Assembly: GCF_024298965.1 (NCBI RefSeq)
Contig: NZ_CP085193.1
Coordinates: 4,464,001 to 4,528,000 of the forward strand
Origin: Streptomyces rapamycinicus NRRL 5491
GTDB taxonomy: Bacteria; Actinomycetota; Actinomycetes; Streptomycetales; Streptomycetaceae
DNA: 64,000 bases
Direction of reading: 5' to 3'
This document shows, one piece after another, positions 17,000-25,662 of this stretch. Within the stretch, counting starts at the first letter, position 1. Every line of letters starts with the position of its first letter. The notes below the pieces were generated by a model that was given only the letters and a program-made list of their open reading frames with translations, had not been told where the DNA came from and searched no databases. A program made the translations under genes and the position numbers.

Positions 17000-17641
17000 G
17001 TGACAGCCATCGAGCAGACCGAGGCGCGCCCACGGGGTACGCGCCTGCCGCGCCGAGCCCGACGTAATCAGCTGCTGGGGGCGGCTCAGGAGGTCTTTGT
17101 CGCGCAGGGCTACCACGCGGCCGCGATGGACGACATCGCCGAGCGCGCCGGGGTCAGCAAGCCGGTGCTGTACCAGCACTTCCCGGGCAAGCTGGAGCTG
17201 TATCTGGCCCTGCTCGACCAGCACTGCGACGCCCTGCTCCAGGCGGTGCGCACCGCGCTCGCCTCGACCACCGAGAACAAGCAGCGCGTCGCGGCGACCA
17301 TGGAGGCGTACTTCGCCTACGTCGAGGAGGAAGGCGGCGCCTTCCGGCTCGTCTTCGAGTCCGATCTGACCAACGAGCCCGCGGTGCGCGAGCGCGTGGA
17401 CCGCGTCTCGCTGCAGTGCGCCGAGGCGATCTGCGAGGTCATCGCCGAGGACACCGGGCTGTCCCGGGACGAGTCGATGCTGCTGGCCGTGGGCCTCGGC
17501 GGGGTGTCCCAGGTGGTCGCGCGCTACTGGCTCTCCAGCGAGAGCGCCGTGCCGCGGGACACCGCTGTGCAGCTGCTCACCTCGCTGGCCTGGCGGGGTA
17601 TCGCGGGCTTCCCGCTGCACGGGTCCGAGGGCGGCCACTGA
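17000..17641 (+). CDS. TetR family transcriptional regulator
   Basis: A 213-aa regulator. The N-terminal helix-turn-helix is clear: RRNQLLGAAQEVFVAQGYH, MDDIAERAGVSKPVLYQHF, then GKLELYLALLDQH. The C-terminal ligand/dimer domain is helical and of ordinary length. The GTG at 17000 is preceded by GGAGG five bases upstream; the ATG at 16949 has no ribosome site. The M. tuberculosis equivalent by position is Rv3208. The ligand is unknown; the target may be its own promoter or the neighbouring DUF3107 or acidic-protein genes. Confidence 0.92.
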   Translation: MTAIEQTEARPRGTRLPRRARRNQLLGAAQEVFVAQGYHAAAMDDIAERAGVSKPVLYQHFPGKLELYLALLDQHCDALLQAVRTALASTTENKQRVAATMEAYFAYVEEEGGAFRLVFESDLTNEPAVRERVDRVSLQCAEAICEVIAEDTGLSRDESMLLAVGLGGVSQVVARYWLSSESAVPRDTAVQLLTSLAWRGIAGFPLHGSEGGH

Positions 17642-17866
17642 GCGGGACCGCCGGGCGGACCCGCTGAGCGCGGCGGGGCGGATGGGCGCGGCCGCTCAGC
17701 GGCCGGGGACCGTTCCCGGCCGCGAAGCGGCGTGTTCGCGGCGGCGGGCGTGTTCGCTGCCGGCGTGCGCCCGCGGCCCCCGGCGGGTGTTCCGGCCCGG
17801 CTAGTGTGTGCTGGGTACGGCGCGGATGGCCGCGCCACCCCAGTTGACCGTCGGAGGGACAAGGCC

Positions 17867-18094
17867 GTGGAGGTCAAGATCGGCGTGCAGCACGCGCCCC
17901 GCGAGATCACCTTGGAGAGCGGGCAGTCTGCCGAGGAGGTCGAGCGCCTGGTGGCCGAGGCGCTCGGCGGCAAGGCTCAGGTGCTGACCCTGGAGGACGC
18001 CCACGGCCGCAAGGTCCTGGTTCCGTCCGACCGGCTCGCCTACGTCGAGCTCGGCGAGCCGTCCGCCCGCAAGGTCGGTTTCGGCGCGGCCTGA
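17867..18094 (+). CDS. DUF3107 family protein
   Basis: A 75-aa protein starting MEVKIGVQHAPREI, with LTLEDAHGRKVLVP and AYVELGEP, matching the actinobacterial DUF3107 family (M. tuberculosis Rv3208A/TB9.4). Function is unknown; the fold is probably a small beta-rich domain. The GTG at 17867 follows GGAGGG by about ten bases. It lies downstream of the TetR gene with its own leader, in the same order as in mycobacteria. Confidence 0.9.
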   Translation: MEVKIGVQHAPREITLESGQSAEEVERLVAEALGGKAQVLTLEDAHGRKVLVPSDRLAYVELGEPSARKVGFGAA

Positions 18095-18298
18095 GGATTC
18101 ACCCACAGCGGCGGGGTCGGGTGGAACGAGACCACCGGACCCCGCCGGTGTTTGCGCTCGCACGCACGCCCCCGGCCCAACATGCGCCACAGACCGCCCC
18201 CATGGACAGGGTTGCCTCCGGTCGGGCACGGGTAGGACGGGCGTGACCGACTCGTGATCACGTATCGGTCCCGGTCCGCTCACGGGAAGGACGCGCCA

Positions 18299-18571
18299 AT
18301 GCTGTTCTGGGAAGCGCTCGCCTCGGTACTGATCGGTCTCGGCGTCGCGTACGGGGCGCTCCACCGGCTCCCCCGAAGGCTGCCCGCACGGCCCCTCGTC
18401 CTGTCCACCGGCCCCGCCGCCGCGCTTCTGGGTGCTCTGCTGACCCATACGGTGCTGGGCTCGGGGCACACGGCGGCCGTGCTGATCGTCGCGCTCGGCT
18501 TCGCGGCGGCGCTGCTGTCGCTGCTCATCCGACCGGCCAGGACGCGCCGTAGGCGTTCGGTCCCGGCGTAA
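18299..18571 (+). CDS. Small integral membrane protein
   Basis: A 90-aa protein with three hydrophobic segments (about residues 3-20, 34-52 and 57-76) and a basic C-terminal tail (RPARTRRRR). The ATG at 18299 has a GAAGGA site upstream; the frame open to 18254 is not needed. No named family recognised. It faces the ferritin-like gene across a gap rich in tandem repeats. Confidence 0.7.
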   Translation: MLFWEALASVLIGLGVAYGALHRLPRRLPARPLVLSTGPAAALLGALLTHTVLGSGHTAAVLIVALGFAAALLSLLIRPARTRRRRSVPA

Positions 18572-18615
18572 GGCCGTGGGGCCTTCGGTCCGTAAGGCCG
18601 TGGGGCCTTCGGTCC
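18568..18615. repeat. Two tandem 24-bp units forming small hairpins
   Basis: Identical 24-bp units at 18568-18591 and 18592-18615 each contain AAGGCCgtgGGGCCTT. The first overlaps the stop of the small membrane gene. They may act as a weak terminator between convergent genes. Confidence 0.7.
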
Positions 18616-18755
18616 CGGCGTAAGGCCACAGGCCCGTGGACGCGGGGCCGTGAGCTCAAGCCCTCAGACCCTTTCCGGCCGGGCTCCGTAGCGGCATCAG
18701 CCGCCGGAGCCCCCCGTTCCGTAGCCGTTCCCCGGTCGTTCCCAGTCGTTCGAAC

Positions 18756-19556
18756 CTAGGCGGAGAGCCCCAGGGCGGCCATCCGCTTGGTGTGGGCCTC
18801 GGTGATCCGGGAGAACATCCGGCCCACCTCCGCCAGGTCGAAGCCGTCGGCCAGCCCGCCGACCAGCATCGTGGAGAGCGCGTCGCGGTCCGCGACCACC
18901 CGCTGGGCCTGCGACAGCGCCTCGCCCATCAGCCGCCGCGCCCACAGCGCCAGCCGCCCGCCGACCCGCGGATCGGCCTCGATCGCGGCCCGTACCTTCT
19001 CGATCGCGAACGAGGCGTGGCCGGTGTCGTCGAGCACCTGGAGCACCAGATCGCGGGTGTCGGAGTCCAGCCGGGCCGCGACCTCGCGATAGAAGTCACT
19101 GGCGATCGAGTCGCCCACATACGCCTTGACCAGGCCCTCCAGCCAGTCGGACGGCGCGGTCTGACGGTGGAACCCGTCCAGCGCCGCCGCGAACGGCTCC
19201 ATCGCCTCCGTCGGCTCCTCGCCGATCGCCGAGAGCCGCCCCCGAAGCCGCTCGAAGTGGTGGAACTCGGCGGACGCCATCTTCGCCAGCTCCGCCTTTT
19301 CCTCGAGGGTGGGCGCCAGCTTCGCGTCCTCCGCCAGCCGCTCGAAGGCGGCCAGCTCGCCGTACGCGAGGGCGCCGAGCAGATCCACCACGGCGGCCCG
19401 GTACTGCGGCTCGGCGGCCGCCGTGTCCCAGTCCTGGGCGGCGATCCCGGTGGGCTCCGGGGCCTTCTCCCCGCCGCCCTCCCCCGGAGCTGCGTCGTCC
19501 CCGGCGCGGTCCCCGGTGGTCGCGGCGGGCGTCTCAGGCGTGTCAGGCGTCTCCAT
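18756..19556 (-). CDS. Ferritin-like fold protein (MiaE/rubrerythrin-like)
   Basis: A 266-aa protein. After an acidic N-terminal tail of 45 residues comes an all-helical domain with YGELAAFERL, then ASAEFHHFERLRG (an ExxH metal pattern), GDSIASDFYREVA and DDTGHASFAIEKV, a second set of acidic and His ligands expected for a di-iron four-helix bundle. Similar to tRNA-hydroxylase-like or ferritin-like proteins of actinobacteria; the reaction is unknown. The ATG at 19556 lies 7 nt after TATTGT, suggesting a leaderless transcript. The M. tuberculosis equivalent by position is Rv3210c, also opposite the helicase gene. Confidence 0.85.
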   Translation of the reverse strand: METPDTPETPAATTGDRAGDDAAPGEGGGEKAPEPTGIAAQDWDTAAAEPQYRAAVVDLLGALAYGELAAFERLAEDAKLAPTLEEKAELAKMASAEFHHFERLRGRLSAIGEEPTEAMEPFAAALDGFHRQTAPSDWLEGLVKAYVGDSIASDFYREVAARLDSDTRDLVLQVLDDTGHASFAIEKVRAAIEADPRVGGRLALWARRLMGEALSQAQRVVADRDALSTMLVGGLADGFDLAEVGRMFSRITEAHTKRMAALGLSA

Positions 19557-19563
19557 GGAGCGC

Positions 19564-19569
19564 ACAATA
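19564..19569 (-). promoter_or_regulatory. Leaderless-type -10 (TATTGT) for the ferritin-like gene
   Basis: The minus strand reads TATTGT, seven bases, then the ATG at 19556. Confidence 0.5.
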
Positions 19570-19928
19570 GCCCTCTCCGTGCCCCGGGGAAGGCCCTGGT
19601 CAGCCATGCCCACGGAGGCCCCGCATCGGACAGCCCGGTCACAGATGCGCGCTTACGGGGTACAGTGATAAATGCGCCCGTCGAGTATCGGCGGGTTGTT
19701 CCACGAATGCGGATGCCCGGTCGGTGGCCCGATCGGCTCCAAACCCGACCGCCCTCCGCGCGGCGCACATCACCTGTGCGCATGGCAGGAGGGACCCGCT
19801 CGCGGCGTGTGCGCTCGAGCGAAGGCCGTGGTCCCGCGCCGAATCGGCCATCCCCAAGGCCGGTGCACCCGGGCGCCGTGCGACCCCCTTCGCCGCCTCC
19901 CGCCGCGCTCACAGAAGAGGCAAGCATC

Positions 19929-22508
19929 CTGACCACCTTCCGAGAGCTCGGGATCCTCCCCGAGACTGCCGAGGCCCTGGAAGCCGTCGGCATCACGTCC
20001 CCGTTCCCCATCCAGGAGATGACGCTTCCGGTCGCCCTCTCCGGCACCGACGTCATCGGCCAGGCCAAGACCGGCACCGGCAAGACGCTGGGCTTCGGCC
20101 TCCCCCTGCTGGAGCGCGTCATCGTCCCCGCGGACGTCGAGGCGGGCCGGGCCAAGCCCGAGCAGCTGACCGAGGCTCCGCAGGCGCTCGTGGTCGTCCC
20201 CACCCGCGAGCTGTGCCAGCAGGTGACCAACGACCTGCTGACCGCCGGTAAGGTCCGCGACGTCCGCGTGCTGTCGATCTACGGCGGCCGCGCCTACGAA
20301 CCGCAGGTCGAGGCCCTCAAGAAGGGCGTCGACGTGGTCGTCGGCACCCCGGGCCGGCTGCTGGACCTGGCGGGCCAGAAGAAGCTGCGGCTCTCCGCCG
20401 TCAAGGCGCTCGTCCTGGACGAGGCCGACGAAATGCTCGACCTGGGCTTCCTGCCCGACGTTGAGAAGATCATCCAGCTGCTGCCCGCCAAACGCCAGAC
20501 GATGCTCTTCTCGGCCACCATGCCGGGCCAGGTCATCTCGCTGGCCCGGCGCTACATGTCGCAGCCCACGCACATCCGTGCCACCGCGCCGGACGACGAG
20601 GGCCAGACCGTCGCCAACACCACCCAGCACGTCTTCCGCGCCCACTCCATGGACAAGCCGGAGGTCGTGGCGCGCGTGCTCCAGGCCGACGGCCGCGGCC
20701 TCGCGATGATCTTCTGCCGTACGAAGCGCACCGCCGCCGACATCGCCGATCAGCTCTCGCGCCGTGGCTTCGCCTCCGGCGCGGTCCACGGCGACCTCGG
20801 CCAGGGGGCGCGCGAGCAGGCGCTGCGCGCCTTCCGCAACGGCAAGGTCGACGTGCTGGTGTGCACCGACGTCGCCGCGCGCGGCATCGACGTCGAGGGC
20901 GTCACGCATGTGATCAACTACCAGTCGCCCGAGGACGAGAAGACCTATCTGCACCGCATCGGCCGTACGGGTCGCGCGGGCGCCTCGGGCATCGCGATCA
21001 CGCTCGTCGACTGGGACGACATCCCGCGCTGGCAGCTGATCAACAAGGCGCTGGACCTGCCGTTCAACGACCCGGAGGAGACGTACTCCACCTCCGACCA
21101 CCTCTACGAGCTGCTGAGCATCCCCCAGGGCATCACCGGTGTTCTCCCGCGTGCCGAGCGCACCCGGGCCGGGCTCGCCGCCGAGGAGGTCGAGGACCTG
21201 GGCGAGACCGGAGGCCGTGGCGGTCGAGGCCGCCGGGCCGCCGCCCCGCCCGCGGAGGAGCGCCCCGCGCGCAACCGCCGGAACCGGCGCCGCACCCGTG
21301 GCGGTGTGAGCCTGGACGGCGCGGGCGCGCCGGGGAGCGCGGAGGCGGCCGAGTCCGCCGCCGACATCGCCGAGTCCGCCACCGAGCCCCGTCGGCCCCG
21401 CCGACGTCGCCGTACGCGCGGCGGCACGGCGACGGCCGGTTCCGAGGCGGCCACGGCCGCCGTCGAGACGGCGGAGGCGGCCCAGCCGGAGGCGGAGCCC
21501 GCCGAGGCCGCCGCAAAGCCGCGCCGCCGCCGCACGCGGGGCGCGAGGACCACCGAGGCGGCCACAGCGGCTGTCGAGACGGCCGAGGGCACCGAGGGCG
21601 CCACGGAGGAGTCCGGGCACGCCGCCGAGGCTCCGGAGGCCGCAGTGACGGCGGAGGCTCCGGAGGCCGCAGCGACGGCTGTGACGACGGCGGAGGTTCC
21701 GGAGGCCGTGGAGGCCCCCGCGAAGCCGCGCCGCCGGACCCGCGCCAAGGCCGCCGAGGCCATCGAGACGGCCGAGGGCACCACCGAGGCAGACGGCGCG
21801 AAGCCGCGGCGCCGTACGCGCGCCAAGGCCACCGAGGCCGCCCAGACCGCCGCGGAAGCGGCCGAGGGCACGACGGAATCGGTGGACACCGCCGAGTCCG
21901 CCGAGTCTCCCGCCAAGCCGCGCCGTCGCACCCGTAAGGCCACCGAAGCGGCGGAGGCCGCCGTGGAGACGGCAGAGGGCACGGCGGAGGAGGCCAAGCC
22001 CCGGCGCCGCACCCGTAAGGCCACCGAGACGGCCCAGGCCGCCGTGGAGACGGCCGAAGGTGCGACGGACCCGGGGAACGCCGCCGAGACCGCCGACGCC
22101 CCGGCCAAGCCGCGCCGTCGCACCCGTAAGGCCACCGAAGCGGCGGAGGCCGCCGTGGAGACGGCCGAAGGGACGACGGAGGAGGCCAAGCCCCGGCGCC
22201 GCACCCGCGCCGCCGCCAAGGCCGAAACCGTCGACGCGCAGCCGGAGGCGGAAGCCGCCGAGGCTCCCGCCAAGCCGCGGCGCACCCGCGCCAAGGCGAC
22301 GAAGGCCGCGGAAGCCGCTGTCGCGAGCGCCGAGGGCACCACCGAGGCCGCCGACGGCGATGAGGCCGCCAAGCCGCGGCGCCGCACGCGCGCCAAGGCC
22401 ACCACGGCGGCACCGGCGGCGGACGAGGCCGAGGCCGCGCCCGCCAAGCCCCGGCGCCGTACGCGTGCCAAGGCGGCCGAGACCGTCGAGGCCACGGTCG
22501 AGGGCTGA
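19929..22508 (+). CDS. DEAD-box RNA helicase with long basic Ala/Lys/Arg repeat tail
   Basis: About 859 aa if translation begins at CTG 19929, which follows AGAAGAGG at good spacing and gives the normal LTTFRELGILPETAEAL start. In-frame GTGs at 19878 or 19863 are alternatives without a ribosome site; automated calls may use them. All core motifs are present: Q motif ITSPFPIQ, AKTGTGKT (residues 46-53), PTREL, TPGR, DEAD (from residue 164), SAT, RGID and HRIGRTGR. The core ends near residue 400. The remaining 450 residues are a tail with ten copies of KPRRRTR-type boxes separated by Ala/Glu-rich spacers, plus RNRRNRRRTRGG, probably binding RNA. ATP-dependent RNA remodelling in ribosome assembly or mRNA decay is likely (Rv3211/RhlE by position). 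Confidence 0.93.
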   Translation: MTTFRELGILPETAEALEAVGITSPFPIQEMTLPVALSGTDVIGQAKTGTGKTLGFGLPLLERVIVPADVEAGRAKPEQLTEAPQALVVVPTRELCQQVTNDLLTAGKVRDVRVLSIYGGRAYEPQVEALKKGVDVVVGTPGRLLDLAGQKKLRLSAVKALVLDEADEMLDLGFLPDVEKIIQLLPAKRQTMLFSATMPGQVISLARRYMSQPTHIRATAPDDEGQTVANTTQHVFRAHSMDKPEVVARVLQADGRGLAMIFCRTKRTAADIADQLSRRGFASGAVHGDLGQGAREQALRAFRNGKVDVLVCTDVAARGIDVEGVTHVINYQSPEDEKTYLHRIGRTGRAGASGIAITLVDWDDIPRWQLINKALDLPFNDPEETYSTSDHLYELLSIPQGITGVLPRAERTRAGLAAEEVEDLGETGGRGGRGRRAAAPPAEERPARNRRNRRRTRGGVSLDGAGAPGSAEAAESAADIAESATEPRRPRRRRRTRGGTATAGSEAATAAVETAEAAQPEAEPAEAAAKPRRRRTRGARTTEAATAAVETAEGTEGATEESGHAAEAPEAAVTAEAPEAAATAVTTAEVPEAVEAPAKPRRRTRAKAAEAIETAEGTTEADGAKPRRRTRAKATEAAQTAAEAAEGTTESVDTAESAESPAKPRRRTRKATEAAEAAVETAEGTAEEAKPRRRTRKATETAQAAVETAEGATDPGNAAETADAPAKPRRRTRKATEAAEAAVETAEGTTEEAKPRRRTRAAAKAETVDAQPEAEAAEAPAKPRRTRAKATKAAEAAVASAEGTTEAADGDEAAKPRRRTRAKATTAAPAADEAEAAPAKPRRRTRAKAAETVEATVEG
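21912..22165 (+). repeat. Nearly identical repeats inside the helicase tail
   Basis: A 62-bp stretch at 21912-21973 recurs without change at 22104-22165, and weaker copies of the same KPRRRTR...EAAVETAEGT unit run from about 21510 to 22480. The array stays in frame and is a likely site for copy-number change. Confidence 0.85.
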
Positions 22509-22546
22509 CCCGGCACAACGGCACCATGGCGCCACGCCACAGCAAC

Positions 22547-22594
22547 ACGCCCAGGGGCCCGTACCGCGACACCGCGGCACGGGCCCCTGGGCGT
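22547..22594 (+). terminator. Terminator after the helicase gene
   Basis: A perfect 16-bp stem (22547-22562 with 22579-22594) and a 16-nt GC-rich loop follow the helicase stop by 38 bp. No U-tract follows, as usual in Streptomyces. Confidence 0.85.
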
Positions 22595-22620
22595 GCATAT
22601 GCCGTTTCCCGCAGGCTGTA

Positions 22621-22626
22621 TAGCCT
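22621..22626 (+). promoter_or_regulatory. Leaderless-type -10 (TAGCCT) for alpha/beta hydrolase 22633
   Basis: TAGCCT is followed by six bases and the ATG at 22633. Confidence 0.55.
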
Positions 22627-22632
22627 CGTTCC

Positions 22633-23499
22633 ATGAGCAGGCCGCCCTTTCTCACACTGCCCGCGAGCGCCCGCGCGTACCGCCTCCGGACCGCGCGCGG
22701 CGAGTTCGCCGCCCATGACGCGCGGCCCGCTTCGGCGGCGCGCGGGACCGTCCTGCTGGTCCCGGGGTTCACCGGGAGCAAGGAGGACTTCATCGCGCTG
22801 CTGGAGCCGCTCGCCGCGGCCGGTTTCCGGGCCGTCGCCGTCGACGGCCGGGGGCAGCACGAGAGCCCTGGCCCCCGTAAGGAGGCCGCGTACGCCCTGG
22901 ACGAGCTGGCGCAGGATCTGCTCGCGCAGGTCACCGCCCTGAGCGCGGCGACCGAGGACCCCGTCCATGTGCTCGGGCATTCGCTCGGCGGGCTGATCGC
23001 GCGGGCCGCCGCACTGCGCGACCCGGGGGCGTTCGCCTCGCTGACGATCATGAGTTCCGGCCCGGCGGCCATCTCCGCCCCGCAGCGCGCCCGGATCAAG
23101 CTGCTGATCGACGCGCTGACCGTGATGGACATGGAGTCCGTATGGCGGGCGATGCGCGAGCTTGATCCGCCCGAGGCCGCCGATGAGTCGACACCGCCCG
23201 GGGTGGCGGAGTTCCTGCACCGGCGCTGGCTGGGGACCGTCCCGGAGCAGCTGATCGTCACCGGGCGGCAGCTGTCCGACGAGCCGGACCGGGTCGATGA
23301 GCTGGCGGCGCTGCGGCTGCGCGTCCATGTGCTGTCGGGCGAGGCGGACTACGCCTGGCCGGTGCCGCTGATGGACGAGATGGCCGGACGGCTGGCCGCC
23401 CGCCGGACCGTGATCGAGGGGGCCGGGCACTCCCCCAACGCCGAGCGGGCCCACCCCACCGCCGACGCCCTGATCTCCTTCTGGCGCGATGTGGGCTGA
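22633..23499 (+). CDS. Alpha/beta hydrolase
   Basis: A 288-aa cytosolic hydrolase. LLVPGFTGSKEDF forms the oxyanion region, Ser117 in GHSLGG is the nucleophile and His266 in GAGHSPN closes the triad; an acidic residue in SGEADYAWP fits the third member. The closest family by pattern is the general hydrolase/haloperoxidase-like group; the substrate is not readable. No ribosome site precedes the ATG, but a TANNNT box at 6 nt suggests leaderless expression. It is isolated from the helicase by a strong terminator. Confidence 0.9.
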   Translation: MSRPPFLTLPASARAYRLRTARGEFAAHDARPASAARGTVLLVPGFTGSKEDFIALLEPLAAAGFRAVAVDGRGQHESPGPRKEAAYALDELAQDLLAQVTALSAATEDPVHVLGHSLGGLIARAAALRDPGAFASLTIMSSGPAAISAPQRARIKLLIDALTVMDMESVWRAMRELDPPEAADESTPPGVAEFLHRRWLGTVPEQLIVTGRQLSDEPDRVDELAALRLRVHVLSGEADYAWPVPLMDEMAGRLAARRTVIEGAGHSPNAERAHPTADALISFWRDVG

Positions 23500-23601
23500 G
23501 CACTAAGACATGGGCTGGCTGAGACGTCGGCTGGCACTGAGATGTCAGCTGCGCGCTGAGACGTCGGCTGCGCCCGAAGCCCACCCAGAACCCCGACCGG
23601 C

Positions 23602-24531
23602 TCAGTACTGCGCCTGCAGATGCTCCCAGAAGCCGTCCCGCAGGGCCCGCCGCAGATCGGCGTGGGCACGCAGCGAGAGCCGCAGCAGCCCCTCCGCGTC
23701 GATCAGCAGCTCCTGGTCCACGGAGCCGGGCAGATACGGATGGCCCGGCAGCAGCTCGGCGAGGGTCTCACGGCCGCGTGAGGACAGCCACTGGGCGGCG
23801 ATCTGCGCCCCGATGAAGCGCACCTCGTCCCGGGTCGGGGCGGGCCCGCACAGGGGCGCGTCGCCGTTCGGCTCGTAGCCGGTGGCGCGCCGGGTGACGT
23901 ACGGCTTGCAGAAGTCGAGGTCGAAGGTGCGCTGGCTGTCGACCTCCCACAGCAGCGGCTCGGCCTGGTTGCGCCCGTCGAGGGCCTCGATGCCCCAGAG
24001 GTGGACGCGTGCGCCGTAGCCCTGGGCCGCCTCGACGGCCGAGACCAGGTCCTCGTCGCCGCCGATCAGCACGGCGTCGCCGATGGCGCGGTGGCGGGCG
24101 AGGGACTCCAGGTCGGAGCGGATGAGCGAGTCGACGCCCTTCTGCTGGTTGTTGGCGTTGAGGTTGCCGAGCCGGACCTTGACGTCGGGCAGCTCGGCGA
24201 TGCCCTGCTGCTCCGGGGTGTGGATCCGGCGCCGGGCGCCGTCGAACCAGTAGACGCGCAGCAGCCTGCTGTCCGGGAAGATCGTGCGCGCCTTGTCGAT
24301 GAACGCCTCGATGAGCCCCTCGGCGTCCAGCTCGAACGCCCGGCGGTCCTCCGTGCCCGCGACCAGCCGCCCGGCGGCCGCATAGACATACCCCGCGTCC
24401 ACGAAGATCGCGTGAGTCGAGGGCGTGGTCGCGACCTCGGCGAGTACGCGCTGCAGCAGCTCGTTCGTGCGCTCGATGCCCGCGACGATCGAGGCGAGGT
24501 CTTGTTGGCCCGGAGGCATGGTCTCACTCAT
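23602..24531 (-). CDS. NYN domain (PIN-like) ribonuclease-family protein
   Basis: A 309-aa protein. The NYN/LabA-like domain (about residues 40-215) shows AIFVDAGYVYAA with its first Asp, KGVDSLIRSDL, and IGGDEDLVSAVEAA, supplying the acidic residues expected to bind a metal ion. The last 90 residues form a separate domain (DEVRFIGAQIAAQWL...), perhaps an OST-HTH/winged-helix type RNA-binding part. Such proteins are predicted RNA-processing nucleases. The ATG at 24531 (MSETMPPGQQ) is preferred to the frame start at 24570. It converges on the hydrolase gene across a gap with short repeats. Confidence 0.88.
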   Translation of the reverse strand: MSETMPPGQQDLASIVAGIERTNELLQRVLAEVATTPSTHAIFVDAGYVYAAAGRLVAGTEDRRAFELDAEGLIEAFIDKARTIFPDSRLLRVYWFDGARRRIHTPEQQGIAELPDVKVRLGNLNANNQQKGVDSLIRSDLESLARHRAIGDAVLIGGDEDLVSAVEAAQGYGARVHLWGIEALDGRNQAEPLLWEVDSQRTFDLDFCKPYVTRRATGYEPNGDAPLCGPAPTRDEVRFIGAQIAAQWLSSRGRETLAELLPGHPYLPGSVDQELLIDAEGLLRLSLRAHADLRRALRDGFWEHLQAQY

Positions 24532-24608
24532 ACGCGGTTCATTCTCCGGGCGGCTCTGTGGGGGGCACAACCGGACCCCGCCCCGGCTACCAGCGGATAC
24601 TTAGGCTG

Positions 24609-24745
24609 CGAAAAAATTTTATTAGCGTAGGGAATGTTTTCGGGGGACCCTCTGGTTGAACACGTACAGGAGGGCGCGGCAGCGACGCTGCGCGACTCCG
24701 TACACATCAGTTCTCCTTCAGGAGGATCAGACGAAGGGAGAAGCC
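24609..24745 (+). promoter_or_regulatory. AT-rich patch and structured leader of the 50-aa gene
   Basis: From about 24609 the sequence is unusually A/T-rich (AAAAAATTTTATTAG), likely a promoter. It is followed by a possible stem-loop at 24664-24703 (GTACxGGAG pairing with CTCCGTAC, with an inner GGCAGC/GCTGC arm). A second short hairpin at 24713-24724 precedes the GGAG used by the TTG start at 24746. The 100-nt leader could be a cis-regulatory RNA, but no known riboswitch consensus was recognised. Confidence 0.4.
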
Positions 24746-24898
24746 TTGCGCTTCGAGATCATGCGCCTTGACGACATCGATGGCAGCGCCATTGAGAGCA
24801 CCGTCGTAGACGCCGCCTCCGTCAACCGGATCGTGCAGCAGGCCGCCGCAATCGGCCAGCGCATCTACATCCGTCCAGCCGACACCGCCGCCCGGTAG
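24746..24898 (+). CDS. Small conserved protein (50 aa)
   Basis: The TTG at 24746, five bases after GGAG, starts a 50-aa protein reading MRFEIMRLDDIDG, STVVDAASVNRIV and AAAIGQRIYIRPAD. The longer frame from 24656 runs through the structured leader and is unlikely to be translated. The sequence looks like a compact alpha/beta domain; I recall similar small proteins across Streptomyces but no function. It is followed 32 bp later by a perfect terminator, so it is probably a single-gene transcript. Confidence 0.75.
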   Translation: MRFEIMRLDDIDGSAIESTVVDAASVNRIVQQAAAIGQRIYIRPADTAAR

Positions 24899-24930
24899 TG
24901 CCGTAAGGCCCTCCCAGCAGCACAGAGCGC

Positions 24931-24965
24931 CGAGCGCCCCCGTACAGACGGTACGGGGGCGCTCG
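24931..24965. terminator. Bidirectional terminator between the 50-aa gene and marC
   Basis: A perfect 15-bp stem (24931-24945 with 24951-24965) with a five-base loop lies between two convergent genes. Confidence 0.9.
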
Positions 24966-24971
24966 CGCGTG

Positions 24972-25577
24972 TCAGGCGGTGTGGGCCACCTGGATGACGC
25001 CGTTGATGATCTGCTGGACCGCGATGGCGGAGAGCATCATGCCGGACAGCCGGGTGACCAGCACCACTCCCCCCTCCTTGATCACGCGGATGATCAGCAG
25101 CGAGTAGCGCATGGTGACCCACAGCACGACATGCATGGCCGCGATCGCGGTCCACACCGCCACCTGATCGCCGACCCCACTCGCGTGCTGGACGGCGAGG
25201 ATCACCGAGACGATCGCGCCCGGCCCGGCCAGCAGCGGCATGCCGAGCGGGACGAGCGCGACGTTGACGTCCTTGGTCTGGGTCGGCTCGTCGTTCTTGC
25301 CGGTGAGCAGATCGAGCGCGATCAGCAGGAGCAGCAGCCCGCCCGCGATCATCAGCGCGGGGACCGAGACATGCAGATAGTCGAGGATCTGCTGACCCCC
25401 GATGCCGAAGACGGCGATGACGCCGAAGGCGACGGCCGCCGCCTGGCCCGCCATCCTGCGCTGCACCTTGGCGGGGCGGCCCGAGGTCAGTGCCAAGAAG
25501 ATGGGCGTGATGCCCGGCGGGTCCATGATCACGAACAGGGTGAGGAAGAGGGAGCCGAAGACGGCGAAGTCGAACAC
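24972..25577 (-). CDS. MarC family integral membrane protein
   Basis: A 201-aa protein with six membrane segments. Family marks are FVIMDPPGITPIF in the first helices, then GGLLLLLIALDLL, VPLGMPLLAGPGAI in the second half, and RLSGMMLSAIAVQ near the end. MarC proteins were once linked to multiple antibiotic resistance, but their substrate is unknown. The GTG at 25577 (MFDFAVFGSLF) gives the usual family length; the frame stays open to 26030 but crosses the PHP gene. It lies downstream of the PHP gene on the same strand, 85 bp apart. Confidence 0.9.
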   Translation of the reverse strand: MFDFAVFGSLFLTLFVIMDPPGITPIFLALTSGRPAKVQRRMAGQAAAVAFGVIAVFGIGGQQILDYLHVSVPALMIAGGLLLLLIALDLLTGKNDEPTQTKDVNVALVPLGMPLLAGPGAIVSVILAVQHASGVGDQVAVWTAIAAMHVVLWVTMRYSLLIIRVIKEGGVVLVTRLSGMMLSAIAVQQIINGVIQVAHTA

Positions 25578-25662
25578 GGTGAATGGCCTTGCGGGGACGG
25601 GCAGCGGTGCTGAGCGGGTACGGGAAACGGAGGGAAGACGGAGCAGCGGGAGGAGCGGGGGC

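Noticed and set aside
21510..22480. Regular repeats that could suggest a CRISPR array
   Set aside because: The repeats are in frame, vary at synonymous sites and have no unique spacers; they encode the helicase tail.
19770..23261. 1163-aa minus-strand frame opposite the helicase and hydrolase
   Set aside because: Leu/Gly/Arg low-complexity product mirroring the helicase tail repeats; it spans two real plus-strand genes and a terminator.
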